64,000 nt of DNA from Euptelea pleiosperma (GCA_035048495.1 CM068547.1:5607700-5671699); one strand, 5' to 3'; counted from the first letter of the stretch, positions 38,650-51,800 are shown. The notes: a model not told the origin generated them from the sequence alone. Program-made: numbers and translations.

Positions 38650-39680
38650 TTCCTGTTGGACGACAATGTGGCACAATTTTAGATACCACTGACCGTATGG
38701 ATGTTTGGCCCATCTCTAGGTGGACCTATAGACCAAAATTTGCACGATTGGTGATTTCTAGCCTTTGGATCTGAGTACCCTAAATAATGAATCACACCAA
38801 TAAAAATCAATCCATGAAAAAGGATAAATTTTTGAGTTTCTTGATAATAACTCGAATGAAATATATTGACCCTAATCAAGGGTTTATATAGAGGTAGCAA
38901 AATATAAACATAGAAACTCATCCTAACGACCGGAGAATCATGATGAGATACACTAATAATGATATGGTGCATCTCATCACAATTAATTAAAATGTGTTCT
39001 CTAATACTAAACCAACAGGATGTATACTCTAATACTCTTCTGCAATTGTATGTCCCTTGGAAGAAGATATATGAGATTGGTTACAAGAAATATGAGCTTT
39101 TGATATTCATGAAGTCAATATGATGATTATCAAAAAAAATTGTTCGTGTGCTTGAGGGTGGTCAACACCTGTCTGAGAAACCTATTATTATGGTATCATG
39201 TTCATCTTGGAGTCTGTCAGAACTGGTGGCCCACTAGATTAGGTCAATCATAATTTCTTCCAAAAAATTATCAAAAACGAAGTGTGTAGCTAAACTATTA
39301 TTGGAGATATTTTGAGTAAATAAATATGATGAGATTGAAGGGTTTGATGGGAGATTATAAAAGAAAAAAAATCCTAATCAAATCTGATCTAAGCCCAATT
39401 GATTGATATCCTAATCTTGATAGCCAAAGAATGTGATGAGGTACACCAATAATGATGTGTTGCATCTCACATAACTTATTACAATGTGTTCTCTAATACT
39501 AATCGAACCAGATTTATCCTCAAATAAAAAAGACTCAAATTCAACTGTTAGAAATTATTAATCAAACTAATTTTTTATCCGTAAGTCTACCTAGGGATGG
39601 GCCAAACATCCATTTAGTCACTGGTTCATAAAAATATGCCATGTGGCTCAAATTGTGGTCTATTGTCAAAGATTTTTTCT
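38650..39680. repeat. Family H element split by a 0.7-kb insertion
   Basis: The left arm (ATGGATGTTTGGCCCATCTC at 38697) breaks after AATCCATGAAAAAGG near 38824, and the right part resumes near 39527 with AAAAAGACTCAAATTCAAC and ends with GGGCCAAACATCCATTTAG. The inserted piece has two similar 200-bp segments (38836-39025 and 39300-39520, both ending GTGTTCTCTAATACTAA), which may be short LTRs of a TRIM-like element. AAAAAG at both edges may be the target duplication. Confidence 0.55.
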
Positions 39681-39814
39681 CACATCACAAGCAAACCAAC
39701 GCAATTAAAGCGTTTACAAAATTTATTCCCAAAAGGACAAAGACTTCCTTGTTTGCGAGAGAGAGAGAGAGAGAGAAGGGTAACGAAGGAATAAAAGTTT
39801 GTTGACAGCCCGCA

Positions 39815-41013
39815 GTTAGCGAAGCTGCTGACAGCCAACAATATGATCCACATGGCACATTCTTAGAGGATACTAACGGTATGGATGTTTGGCCAATCCC
39901 TAGGTGGACCTACAGATTTCTAGGCTTTGGATAGGGGTTATTTTCATGGGTTGATTTTAACCGTGGGAATTTGAGCATTATTGACCATTATTTGGGGTAC
40001 AAAGATCCAAAGGCTTGAATTCACCAATATGGCCATTTGTAGGTTGTCAATAGCTTTTCTGACCACTGGCCGTATGGATGTCATCCTTAGATGGACCTAC
40101 AAACAAAAAATCAACCTGAGTAGTGATTTCAAACCTTTGGATCTTTGTACCTCAAATAATAATCAAATACCACGGTTAAAATCAGCCCACAAAAACGACT
40201 CCAATCAAGGTTTCAAAATCACTGAGAATGGCATATTGTGGTCAACGTTGACGACGGACATCTCTAGTCAACGAAGCCGCTGACAGTCCACAATATGAGC
40301 CAGTGAGTAAAACTTGTGTCACAAGATGTTGTGACGGAAGCCGGTCACAGCACTCAATACGAGCCACGTGGCACACGATCAGAGGTCTCTGACTGTATGG
40401 ATGTTTGGCCAGTCCCTCGGTGGACCTACAGATCAAAAATCAGCCTGATTAGTGATTTGAAACCTTTGGATTTTTGCATCCAAATAACGCTCAATAATGC
40501 TCAAATTCATACCGTTAAACTCAACCCATGAAAATAATTTCAATAGAATAGGTTAGAAATCACCAATCAAGCTGATTTTTGGTTTATAGGTCCACCTAGG
40601 GACTGGCCAAACATCCATACGGTCACATCCTCTAATAGTATGCCACATGGCTCGTATTGAGTGCTGTGACCGGCTTCCCTCACAACATCTTGTGACACAA
40701 GTTTTACTCTGAGCCAGTAGCATATTTTTAGAGGACACCGACCGTATGGATGTTTGGCCAATCCCTAGTTATACGTGCAAACCAAAAATCAACTTGATTA
40801 GTGATTTCTAAGCATTGGATTGGAGTCATTTTCATTGGTTGAGCATTATTGACCATTATCTGGGTATAATGGAGTACAAAGATCGAATGGTTTGGAATCA
40901 ATAAGCAGGCTGATTTTTGGTTTGTCCGACTTCCTTTAAGAGTGCCACGTGGCTCATAATATGGGCGGTCAGCATGTTCGCTGACCGTCGACGGTCAGTC
41001 AAGTTTTACTCCT
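39815..41013. repeat. Family H cluster: host elements
   Basis: A rearranged H copy (39815-40290) with CGAAGCTGCTGACAGCC at the left and its relative CGAAGCCGCTGACAGTCC at the right, then a second H copy that starts about 40260, is interrupted by the complete element at 40305-40709, and continues to AAGTTTTACTCC at 41013. The second copy carries CACGTG at 40946-40951. Confidence 0.65.
40305..40709. repeat. Foldback MITE, family H, reference copy nested in a sibling
   Basis: GAGTAAAACTTGTGTCACAA at the left is exactly inverted at the right. Arms 40305-40464 and 40551-40709 are about 90% complementary, leaving an 86-bp loop. TGAGCCAGT is duplicated exactly on both sides (9 bp), and the outside sequence is itself family H. 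CACGTG at 40365-40370 in the left arm; CACATG at the matching place in the right arm. No open frame of note. Confidence 0.92.
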
Positions 41014-41480
41014 GTATAAAGTAAATTTGTTCTGATCATCGTGACTCCACATAAATAATAAAGTGTACGACAGACCAAGAGTTGGGTAAGAATGTCGAAT
41101 CCGCCGTCAATCTCTCCGGATCTCTCCCGATAGTGGTCCCTACCTTCCCGATAAGACTTCGAAGTAAGTCGCAATCAACGGCGGTCTCTGGCCGAGAAAC
41201 CCGGGACATCGACTACACGTGTCCGGTTCTTCCAGAATTAAATCTCGGTCATGTGAGTGCTCGTGTCTTCTGACATCCGAAGTAGGCCCCACCATGTGAA
41301 ATCTCATTCTCGCGAAAAGCGTTAGAAGATCTGTCCTGGGCTTCTATGCTTCATGCACGTGCTATGTCAACATCACCCAATTGATTGAAGTAACGTGTTC
41401 TTATAATGTACGTCTGCTCACATGCTCCTAACAACCAAACTATTGGCCGTTTCTGAGCCCCAAAAATAAATAAATAAAAA
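41014..41480. other. Spacer between family H elements
   Basis: Moderately GC-rich at 41090-41270 (CTCCCGATAGTGGTCCC). A 63-codon open frame covers it on the plus strand, but it has no family resemblance and no splice or codon support. Nothing annotated. Confidence 0.35.
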
Positions 41481-41857
41481 GAGTAAAACTTTGCTGACCA
41501 CAACAATACGAGCCACGGGGCACACTCTTAGAGGACGTTGACTGTATGGATTTTTGGCCAATCCCTAGGTGGACCTACAAACCAAAAATCAGCCTGATTA
41601 GTGATTTCAAACCTTTGGATTTTTCTATCCAAATAATGGTCTATAATGCTCAAATTCATGGTTAAAAATCAACCCACGAAAACGACTCCAAATCAGCGCT
41701 TAGAAATTACAAATCAAACTAATTTTTGGTCTATATGTTCATCTAGGGTTGGGCCAAACATCCATTCGATCGTAAATCTCTATGGATGAGCCATGTGGTG
41801 TATATCGTGATCCGTCAGCAACTTTGCTGAAGAGCAGCAGTCAGCAAAGTTCTACTT
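41481..41857. repeat. Foldback MITE, family H, complete copy
   Basis: GAGTAAAACTTTGCTGACC at the left, CAGTCAGCAAAGTTCTACTT at the right. Arms contain GGCCAATCCCTAGGTGGACC and its inverse. The G-box position reads CCACGGGG here, so the motif is lost. Confidence 0.8.
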
Positions 41858-41878
41858 ATAAAAAAGTATTAAAAAAGG

Positions 41879-42597
41879 GTCGTGATGTAACAAGGTATAC
41901 CTGAGATCTTTTGAGTTACTCTCCAATGACATCTGGGCCCACTGACCGCATGGATGTTTAGCCCACCCCTTCATAGACTTTCATGCCAAAAATCAACTTG
42001 ATTGAAGATTTTAGCCGTTGGTTTTAGTACTAAAAAATGGTTGAATTAAACGGCTATAACCAGACCTTAAAAGGTACTTAGAAAGTACTAAAATCTAATG
42101 GTTAGAGATTATCAATCAGGGTAATTTTTAGTTTGTATATCCACCACCATGCGGTCGGTGGGCCCAGATGACAGCGGTGAGTAACAAAAACCGTGCTCCT
42201 GCATTTGAAAAAGATTCAGGCATACCATGTTACATCTTTTTCAAATGCCGAAGCACGATTTTGCACGATTTTTGTTACTTACCGCTGTCATCTGGGTCCA
42301 CTGACCACATGGATGTTTATCCCACCCCTTGGTGGATATACAAACCAAAATCGACCCTGATCGGTAATTTATAACCATTAGATTTCAGCACTTTTTAAGG
42401 CGTACTTATAGCCGTTGAATGCAACCATTTTTTTAGCACTAAAACCAACAGCTAAAAAACATCTAACAAGCTGATTTTTGGTATGAATGGGCTAAACATC
42501 TATGCGGTCAGTGGGCCCAGATGGCAGTCGTGACTGCTAAAAAAGCCGCTTCCACATTTGAAAAGATCTCAGGTATACCTTGTTACATCACGGCCCT
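41879..42597. repeat. Two family J foldback elements end to end
   Basis: The first (41879-42243) begins CGTGATGTAACAAGGTATAC and ends GGCATACCATGTTACATC; the second starts in TTTTTCAAATGCCG at about 42236 and ends GGTATACCTTGTTACATCAC at 42597. They share the junction instead of having separate ends. GGCCCACTGACCGCATGG-type boxes occur in every arm. Confidence 0.75.
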
Positions 42598-42612
42598 AAG
42601 AAAAACAGAAAA

Positions 42613-42690
42613 TAAAGTTATGATTTGGAATTTCGGATCGCCCGATCCAGAACAGGATCAGCTGAGACTACGAACCATGGTGTGCACACA
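42613..42690. repeat. Family F TIR element, short copy
   Basis: GGAATTTCGGATCGCCCGAT, GAACAGGATCAGCTGAG and the terminus CTACGAACCATGG match the plan of the element at 33124. About 75 bp. Confidence 0.55.
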
Positions 42691-42825
42691 TGTTCGATAG
42701 TTTAAAATGGGAAAAATGCGATGGTACAACGATTGATCCGAGTCATTTAATAAGGTGATGATTTGGAATGCTGAGAGAATTATGATTCGAGCAGATCTTG
42801 CTAGACTATGCAACAGTGCAATTCT

Positions 42826-43195
42826 GGTTGTCAATTTGTACCCGATTAACCGAAAGGAAACAATCCTGGTTCCGAAACTAGCTATTTTAGAACCAAACCA
42901 AAAAAAAATCGGATTCGATAGGACCCGGAACTAAAATATTAAATAGGTTCCGGCTCTTGGGACACTAACATCTGGACCAAACTGATAGGACGCAACTGAT
43001 ATATAGTAGTGATAAATTTTTTTATTTTTTTATTTTTTCATATTTTTTTATATAAACACACGGTATCCAATACTCAATGGGAGAACCGGATAAAATTATT
43101 GGTTCCGGTGGTAATGGATACACTTGTTTAGGAACCGGAACCGGAACCATTTTACCCGAAACATAATTGATTTCCCGCTGGCATCCAGCCCTAGA
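42826..43195. repeat. GGTTCCGG word repeat, copy 1
   Basis: Left GTTGTCAATTTGTACCCG; right part with AGGAACCGGAACCGGAACC and ending near CCAGCCCTAGATAG. The core is AT-rich (ATTTTTTTATATAAACAC). Ends are less clear than in the next copy. Confidence 0.5.
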
Positions 43196-43537
43196 TAGAG
43201 AATAATAGTGATCTTAATGGGCTGTGTTTGGGCCTTGCCCAGTGTCCAGCCCTAGATATACGTAACTAGACCCAAGCCCATCTCTGCTCATGATGTAAGC
43301 CTAGACCACTAATTGATATAACGGGCTGGACCATTAATTTTGAGCCGGGCCTGAAGTAATTTGCTAGATGCTAAGTCCAAGATTCAAAATCAACCGCAGG
43401 CTTGTATAAGCACAAAGCAGGCATGTTTTCACAGATCTGCCAAGGGAAGAAATGTAATCTGCTCCTGTACAAATAACAGAAAATTTAAAAAATTAAATGT
43501 AATCTGCCAAGGGAAGAAATTGTGTATGCCTACGAAT

Positions 43538-43954
43538 TAGGGATGTCAAGCGGTCGGTTCCGATTCGGTTCCTAAGGTGGCCAGAACCAGAACTATCGAT
43601 TCCGGTCCTTAACGGTTCCAGTTCTAACAATGATGGATCTGGAACTGGAACCCATTATGTATTTTCTGTTGGTTCCGGTTGCGAGTATATTGGGTCCAAT
43701 CTTGATAACACGAGAATTTTAAGTTTTTAACACTATATTTTATATCGGTTCCTGTTCTTATCGGTTCAGTTTCAGTTTCTATCGGTTTCGGTTCCATATT
43801 AAACTATCCAGAACCTGGACCCATTATTTTCGGTTCAGTTCCGGTTCTCTTTTAATCGGTTCCCAAAATTGTGGAACTGGAACCGGAACTGGTGTTTTCG
43901 GTTCCGGTTCCGATTTTGGTTCGAGTTAAATGGGTAAAATTGACACCCCTACTA
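43538..43954. repeat. GGTTCCGG word TIR element (family G)
   Basis: TAGGGATGTCAAGCGGT at the left is inverted at the right as AATTGACACCCCTACTA. Between them are more than a dozen degenerate GGTTCCGGTTC / GAACCGGAAC words on both strands. Confidence 0.7.
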
Positions 43955-44166
43955 CGGATGCCCTTTGAAAGAACGTCTACCAGACGAGGGTAAAATGGGG
44001 TTTTGATAGTCCCCGTCTGGCAAATGTCCTTTCAAAGGGTGTCCATAGCTAGACGCCCTTTCCAAATACAAATAATATGACCAATGGTAGTAAGCGACCT
44101 TTTAAGAGAGTTGGACAGATGCAACACGCAAAAGACAAGAAAAACAGCATTAAAACACACACTTGG

Positions 44167-44490
44167 GGATATATATATATATATATATATATAGGGTCAG
44201 GATTGGGGGACAACAATTTTGACCACATTTTTGGTGTACCCACATGGAAGATGAATCAATGGCTGATTTTTGGTGAGGATGATCTCCTCACCATATAGAT
44301 CACCCTTACAAAAAAATTCAGCCCATTCTAAAATTTCTAATCCCATCAAGTGTGGTCTTCAAGTTAACGGTAAAAATAGACGGTCCATAATTCTTCAACT
44401 TCTAAACGAGTCAACGAATATCGGAATGATTTGAATTTTTGTGAGGATGATCTCCTCATCACAAAGACCATCATCGCCAAAAATATCCAA
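44167..44490. repeat. TA microsatellite and family D copy
   Basis: A (TA)n run at 44170-44192 is followed directly by AGGGTCAGGATTGGGGGACA, the family D terminus. The body matches the copy at 30236 until about 44490; the right terminus is missing. Confidence 0.7.
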
Positions 44491-45500
44491 CTCTAAAAAA
44501 TATGTGGGTTGGATATAAAAGAGTCACTGTCAGTATGTTTGGCCCAATACTAGACCAAAGGAACAACTTACAGAAGTCCTAAATACAGCAACACTAAGGT
44601 GTGATGTAAATGACCCAAGCCATATCAAAACTAAGATGTAAATGACCCAAACAGATTAAAATTAAGATGTGAATGCACTCTGTGCTATGAATATGTCTTG
44701 ATAAAGTTGGGTTATATCTGATTTGGATTTCTTTAGTGAGATCTGTATAGACGGGTTTGCTGTTACATGCACATGTTGCTACGAAGGAGTATGAAGTAGG
44801 AATAAATCAAAAATTGATTGCCAAGTCTATTTGCCTCAGAGTATAGTCAGTTATAGATCCTAATCTTTTGGGATTTGTTGAGTCTGTTGAGTCTTCCTAT
44901 TCTTTGGGTAAGTCTGTTGAGATAGATCTCTATTTAAGAAAGTTAAAGGAATAATAAAGGCATGAAAAACTATTCCAACTCTATTGAGTATAATCGGAGG
45001 ATCTAAGTTCCCTCAAAGCAACTCAATTCTTTTATCTTTTTTGTCTTATCTGTGTTATTTAAGATAGATAAGGAACAATCTGGTCTGGCTGTACCATTTG
45101 CTCTGATTATGTTGTATATTTGATTCATGTTTCTTTAGTGATCAGGTCTGTAATCTCACTGCCACTATTCACCAACTTGCTTATGCCATGAACCTTGTAA
45201 GGGTGTTTATGATTAATTAAGAGCAATAGAAATGTCATAGTTGCTTGAAAAATGCAACTTATGTGGTATCTGGATTATAACAAATAATTGTGTGGTATTT
45301 TATTAATTAAATAAGTACAGGAGAAAGGGTGTGTTAAAATTGCATTGTTGTGGTGTAGGGATTATAAGAAAGACTTGCAGTTGGAAGTTGTTTTCTGTTA
45401 CTCTAAAAGTTATAAGTCTTGCATTGAGAAAATTGTTGTGGGTGGCATTTTTTTAGTTCAGTTAGAGGTTGTTTTATGTCTCCATGAAACAGTATTGTCA
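44491..45500. other. AT-rich stretch, possible LTR remnants
   Basis: GTGATGTAAATGACCCAAGC and GATGTAAATGACCCAAACAG repeat 55 bp apart near 44600. 44930-45060 reads like an LTR downstream part (short U5-like segment after TTTAAGAAAGTTAAAGG), but no matching second LTR was found. No gene. Confidence 0.35.
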
Positions 45501-47560
45501 CCCTGTTACTAAAACTGTTATATTTTGTGGAGCCTGATGGTGCTAGAGTACTGTAAATCAAGCCACAATACCATGGGTCGAGCTTTTTTCGGGAGGTCTT
45601 TTTTTCCTTAAGGGCGTTTTTGTACTTTTACATAGATATAGGGAAATCTTAGTTTCATTTTGAGATTATATATACCTCGATTTTCATGAGACGATCATTA
45701 TTGTATTGTGAGTGTTTCTTTTGCCTCAAAGAGTCAAAGCATAACGGACTTGGTGCAAGTTTGTGGATGTACCTCAATCATGAGGAAACCACGTAAATCT
45801 GTGTCTTATTGTCGTGTTTGCATATTCATGTTATTTGTTCTTTCTTCCAATAACTGGTACTAGAGCATTCGGGTTTGATCAAGAACGACGGAGGAAGAAG
45901 GAAATGTGAGGACCAATAAGTTCAATGGCACGGACTTTAGATTTTGCAAGATGCAGATAGAAGACTACCTCTATTAGAAGAATCTCCAGCTATCTTCCTC
46001 TCGAAGGAAAATCAAAGAAGCCTTGGACGATGATAGATGACGAGTGGGTGATAATTGACAGGAAAGCCCCATGTTTAGTGTGACTGAGTCTTGGTGCATC
46101 TATAACGTTCAATATCTCTAAGGAGAAGACGAAAAAAGATCTGATGGCCGCCCTCTCAAAGATGTACGAGAAACCCTCCACTTCCAATAAGATTTTTTTA
46201 TGAAGAGATTATTCAATATGAAGTTGATTGATGACGGAAGTGTGGCTACACATCTCAACAAATTTAACACGGTTATGACTCAGTTGGTATCAGTTTTGGT
46301 GATGAAATCAAGGCTCTTCTGATTTTATCAGGATTACCAAATAGTTGTGATAGTTTGGTGATAGTTGTGAGCAACTCTTTAAGAACAAGAGCGTTGAAGT
46401 AGGATGATGTCATGGGGCGTCATCCTAAGTGAGGAAACTTGCAGAAAATCTTTGGGTTCTTTGGGTGAAACATCAGGGAATGCCCTGAATGTTGAAAAAA
46501 GAGGAAGGAAAACATTAGAAAATGCCATGATTTTCTAGCAATCACACCTCAATAATTGTTGTGATTGCTTTGGAGGTTGGGTGTAAAGTCCTTTGTTCTA
46601 TTTGTGGAGGTGAGTTTGTGTGTATGCCGACCCGCCTGTTTGTTAAAAGATGTCTAAAGTAGACCAACCCTCTAAAAGTGCTAACTCTCAAGTTATAGAG
46701 ACCTTGCTTAACCCCTAATTGATATCCTATCACCTCAGATTACTACAGTCAAGCTTGATGGATCGAATTACTTGGCTTGGGCCTAGTCCGCTAAGATTTT
46801 TATTAGTAACAAGGGAAGACTCGACTACTTGGATGGAACCATCAAGCAACCACTCTATATAGAACCTCCTATGGAAAATGGGTGAGTGAAAACTCCTCTA
46901 TAATGATGCGGTTGCTTCACTCTATGCAACCAGAGATTAGTAGAATTTTTTTTGTTCTTGAAGACTGCTAAGGAAATATGGGATGTTGTAGCCCAGACAT
47001 ACTCCCATATGGGTAACATAGCTCGTATATATAGCTTGAGCAAGACATAGCCCGCCTTCGTCAAGGGGAGAAGACTCTTGCAACATATTATGGAGCCTTA
47101 TGTTGAATGTGGAAGGAACTTGACCACTTTCAAGACTATACAGCTGGGACTCCCAATGATATGGTTAAATATGGTGCCATAGTTGAAAGATGTAGAATAT
47201 TCTAATTCTTGGCTGGTCTAAATGTTGAGTTTAAGCAGTCTTGTATCAAATTCGTCAGAAGAACCTTATTTGATCCAAGTATACGCCTTCATACAGAGTG
47301 AGGAGAGCAGGACTGCCACACAAACCCCTCATTCATAGGAGAGATCTGCCTTATTCTCCAACACTAGCAAGAGTGGAAGAGGTGGTCGAGGCAGAGGTGG
47401 AGGAAGACTCAGTCCCATAAACAATGATGACAAACAACAAACTGAGGTGTGAATACCATGGAAAGACAAGACACATCAAGTAGACTTGTTGGGATCTTCA
47501 TGGTCGTCCACAGCATACCTACACTAGTACTGGTAGAGGCGATCATCTTATTGGAGGCTT
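45501..47560 (+). mobile_element. Copia-type gag remnants, two different elements
   Basis: Near 45856 TGGTACTAGAGCATTCGG resembles a primer binding site for initiator tRNA-Met, preceded by an LTR-like end. After it, broken gag pieces read FNGTDFRFCKMQIEDYL, ALSKMYEKPSTSN and HLNKFNTVMTQL (about 45920-46290). A second, unrelated gag follows from about 46745 with VKLDGSNYLAWAQSAKIF, YLDGTIKQP and EIWDVVAQTYSHMGN, and an RGGRGRGGGR tail near 47370. Many stops; no protease, integrase or RT follows. Confidence 0.7.
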
Positions 47561-47727
47561 AAGTGCTCATTCCACTTTTTCAGCTAAGTCTACATCATCC
47601 TCCTCGACTAACCTAGCATCTTCCCTTACTGCTCCCCCCAATAGCTCTCGCCTATCCCAGGAAGAAGCTGAGACTTTCAAACGCTTTGATATTGCTCCCA
47701 TATCATCACTTGCCCATGCAGGTACAT

Positions 47728-48298
47728 AATGGTCTCTTAACATTACTATTATGACTATTATAACAGGTCATATATGTCATATCAGTGTCAGAAAATGCTC
47801 AAAATATTTTTTTATTTTTAAAATAATTCAACAGTGGGGAATTTTTTTTCAAAAATAATGGTCGTTATAGCGCAAAGCCCAGTTTTTGGATTTGGGTGTT
47901 ATTTTTTAATAACGTAATGGGGTTGGGGCATTACCGCTATAATGGAAGTGATTTTTGTTATAACGGGCGTCTTTTAAACAATGGTTAATGGCAAGGTTCT
48001 AAATGGTCCATTATAACTTTACAATGGACACTTAATGTTACTATTATATCTGTTATAACGAGTTACGTCAGTCACATCATAGTTACAAAAGAGTCAAAAA
48101 ATTATTACTTTATTATTGTTTACTTTTTTTCAAAACAACCTCAAATACGGTAAAATAACACATAACGGACAAAATAACATCCGTTATAAGACTAAGCTCG
48201 TTTTTCGGCTTTGGGCATTATTTTCTAGTAATGTACCAAGGTTGAAGCATTATTGTTATAATGGCCATAACAACGTTTTTTTTTTTAAACCATGATTA
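47728..48298 (+). repeat. Two diverged family A elements in tandem
   Basis: 47728-47985 (AATGGTCTCTTAACATTACT to TCTTTTAAACAATGG) and 47991-48298 (AAGGTTCTAAATGGTCCATT to TTTTTTTAAACCATG). Both keep the order of words but lack the AACGGTACATAACGTAACG box, so they form a subfamily. Confidence 0.65.
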
Positions 48299-48871
48299 AT
48301 AGTCTATATCGTTTAGGCATGTGATTTACATATTTTAATGCTTTTTAGGGTAATTTACGTGTTCTTAATCATTCTTGCAAGATTATAAAAACTGGTACTA
48401 CAATATCAAATTGTGGGTCCAAAATAATAATTTCATAGGGTATTAGTACTCTCAGGGTCCTAGCCACGATGGAGGCCAAAAATCTATACGGTTGTGACCT
48501 TCCTATATGTAATGTAAAACTCTATTTTGATGTAAAGTACTTTATGTGACAGGATTTGATAGTTATAATGACTTTCATATGTAATTATAGCTGTTTTTAA
48601 CTGACAGGCTCATAGATACCTATCTCAGCATGTTACAAAATGTTATGATCATTCATTTCCACACTCCATATGGTTTTTCATTATAGTTTAATGACTTATA
48701 AGTGCTTTTATGCTTCTTTTATAATTTTCTAAAGTTTCAATAAAAAAAATCACAATACTTTCATCATTTCATTTAAAATTGTATTATCCTTCACATTGGT
48801 CAAAATATTTCCATGAAACATTTCTACAGCATTAGGGATGTGTTACCTCACTAATGATATTCGACACAAAA
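48299..48871. other. Sequence 3' of the channel gene
   Basis: AT-rich, presumably includes the 3' untranslated region of the minus-strand channel gene (stop codon at 48872-48874). No other gene or recognisable repeat. Confidence 0.4.
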
Positions 48872-51800
48872 TCAAGCTTTGCTGGCTTCTGATGCAGCAT
48901 TGGTGGTACTGTCTCCAACAACCTTGTTTGTATGCCTACGCCGTAGGGCACGTGCAGCGTCATATATGGTTGCACTGAGCCTAGATGAGTTCCCATCCCC
49001 CCTGACCAATGTTGCCTGCAACCTATCCTCCTTACATGAAGACTCCTCCAGCTTCTTCTTATAGTAATGGCGCCATGCTGCTTGAATGTTGCAGGCAGCC
49101 GATGTCCTCCATTGCTGCGAGTAGAACCTGAAAATGTGCATGAATTGCTTACTGTGGAGCTGCGGAAACTGGGAGGCCACAAGCTTCAAGTCATTGGCCA
49201 TGAGAGCAAAGGCGTCAACCTCCGTCACAGCCTGCACAGTTCTGGTCGACATGGGGAGGTTAGATGAGTGGGGCTCCAGGGCCCACGTGAGCAGCTCTAC
49301 TCCATAGAAGTCCCCAGCCTTGAGATAATCAGAGTTAACGAGGCCAGTCATTCCGCCATTGGTGGTCACACTTAACTTGCCCCGCATGATGAAGAGCATC
49401 TCCTCAACTGGGTTCCCCTCACGGATGAAGTAGTCGTCCTCTATGTAGAACACTCGTTTGAGGCGATCATAGAGTGCATCGAATAGGTAGTCATCCATTT
49501 CTTTAAACATTGGCACCTAAAAAAATGAGGGTTGTGGCAGAGATTTTGTCATCTTTCAAAGCTTTTTTTTGTTTTTTTTAAATTGTCTTTCAAGAATCAA
49601 AGACTAGGTTTTTGGGAAAAAAGTTTGCTTTTTAACCCCACCCAAAAATGCCACATGGCAACCCTTTTGAGCCCACTGACCCATGAATATTTGTCCCACC
49701 CCTTGGTGGACCTACACACCAAAAAGCAGCAAGATTGATGATTCCAATCCATTGGATTTGAGCATTTTTTATCATGGGCTTGAAACCCAATGTTTTTTGG
49801 CCATGGGCCAGTTCATGATGAAAAATGATCAGAGCCAATGGCTAGAAATCATCAATCAGGCTGATTTTTGGTGTGTGGGTCAGCCAAGGGATCGACCAAA
49901 CAATCATGGAGATTGGAGACTGACCCGAAAGGGTTGTCGAATGACATTTTTGGGAACAGGAAGTGGTAGGAACAAACCTTTTTCCAGATTTTTGAGCGTG
50001 AATATCCCAGTAAAAAAATTGAGTAAAAAGTAACCCAATTTGTTGGATTTAACATGCATGGCTGAGTCTTTTAAGAGGAGAAACTAACGCACTACATCAA
50101 ACTACATAAATAATAGCCAAAGCCAATGCAAATACATATAAATGCAGATATGCTGAAGAGTAAAAATATATATAAATGCAGAAGCACTCACTGTCCTAAC
50201 TAAAGCCGATCTTTGATGGTTCTTGATTTCCCTCCTGAGGTCCTTGGGAAGGTTAGTAAGTAGATTCTCTACATCAAACCCTCTTGTATTTTTCCATCTG
50301 TAATGTTCATAGCGCCTGATCTGCCGCCTCAGGTACTTTGGGAGCGAAGTATGAGACATCCATTGCTCTACATCTTGCAATTTTGCTCTCATCTCTTTTT
50401 CTGATTTAATGGTATTGGACTGAAGATATGTCTGTAACAGCATTTGGATCATCAAAACCAGATTACAGAGTATCAGGAACATCTCGGAACCTCATTTAAA
50501 AGATTTTGTCCTAAACTAAACCTGATCATATTGTCTCAACCAATGGGTGTTTTTTGAACCACCATTCCTTGATCGTCCAAAAGAATGAACACGATCAAGT
50601 GTTTCGAATGATCGGGTTGATTTTTGGACTATAAGAACTCATAGTGGGCCTATTGAATGGACAGTCTAGATGATAGGCATGTGCCGATGTGTATGGTTTA
50701 GATCCCATTACTCATGGTCACACAAATACAACTAAATAGTGAAGGGCATAGAAAGAGAATAATTTGGTAATTACCTGCACATTGCCAATGAGAAGCGTAA
50801 ATAAAAACAAGCCGAAGATGGAAACGGAAACAGCAAAGGAAACCTCCCCAGGGTAAGTGCTTGTTTTCAGGTTTTGACCAAGAGAACTGTAAAACAGTAC
50901 ATGTGGAAAAGGTTACTTGTTAACTCCATAAGCGAATCTCTACAATGTAACAAGTGACAACTTTATGTAAGTGTTTCTACAAGTATGGGGACCTTTAATG
51001 TATCATCATGGACGAAAGAGGACTCCACAAGCATTTCTCTACAAGGTGACACAACTATATATATGTGTTTCTACAAGTTTTGGAACCTTAAAATATAGGA
51101 AACTGAATTTTCAGATAACTTTTTACCACTTTCCGAGGATTTTTCACATTTGATGGAAATGCCCCTCTCACTAAATGTTCTTACATGTCTTTTCAAAAGT
51201 AAAATGTGAAGTGCGAAGGACGTTTCTGTCAAATGAGAAAAAGTTCTCTGGAAAAACCAAATCCGAAAATATATCATCATTTTTTTTAGTTACGCAAAAT
51301 ATATCATCATTGGCAAAAGAGGAAATTTATAATGTATGCATTTTTTTCCTGATAGGCAACATGGTTGAGGTTGGACCGTAGGTCCAAAGTTAGCAAGTGG
51401 AATTCACGCTAGGCAAGACCGCCGGGCTATACCCAGGATACGGCATAGTAACATGGAGGAAACCTGCCTTGTGGGCTTGAACCAACGACCTCCCACAAGG
51501 GGAGGATATGTTGAAGATATTGAAGATGCATGTATTATGGTGGCGTTATGTACCCTAGCTTGAGGGGAAGTGTTTGAATATATAATAGTGTTAGGACCTT
51601 TAGTCTCACATCGGACAAGTTTGTAATTTCTCTCTTAGTCCCTCCTTATATAAAGGGACAAGCGATGTAATCCTAAAATAATCTAATCAAGTTATCTATT
51701 TTACAACATTGTATCAAAGCAGGATATCTGATCCTGTCATCGTCTGTCTTGAAGAAGTCGCTCTTCTGGCGGGCAACCACCCGTCGGTCGCCCGCCGAGC

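Noticed and set aside
48832..50482. Channel fragment as a truncated pseudogene
   Set aside because: At first only three exons near 49-51 kb were evident, but in-phase exons continue at 61.1-61.3 and 63.6-63.8 kb across a 10-kb intron.
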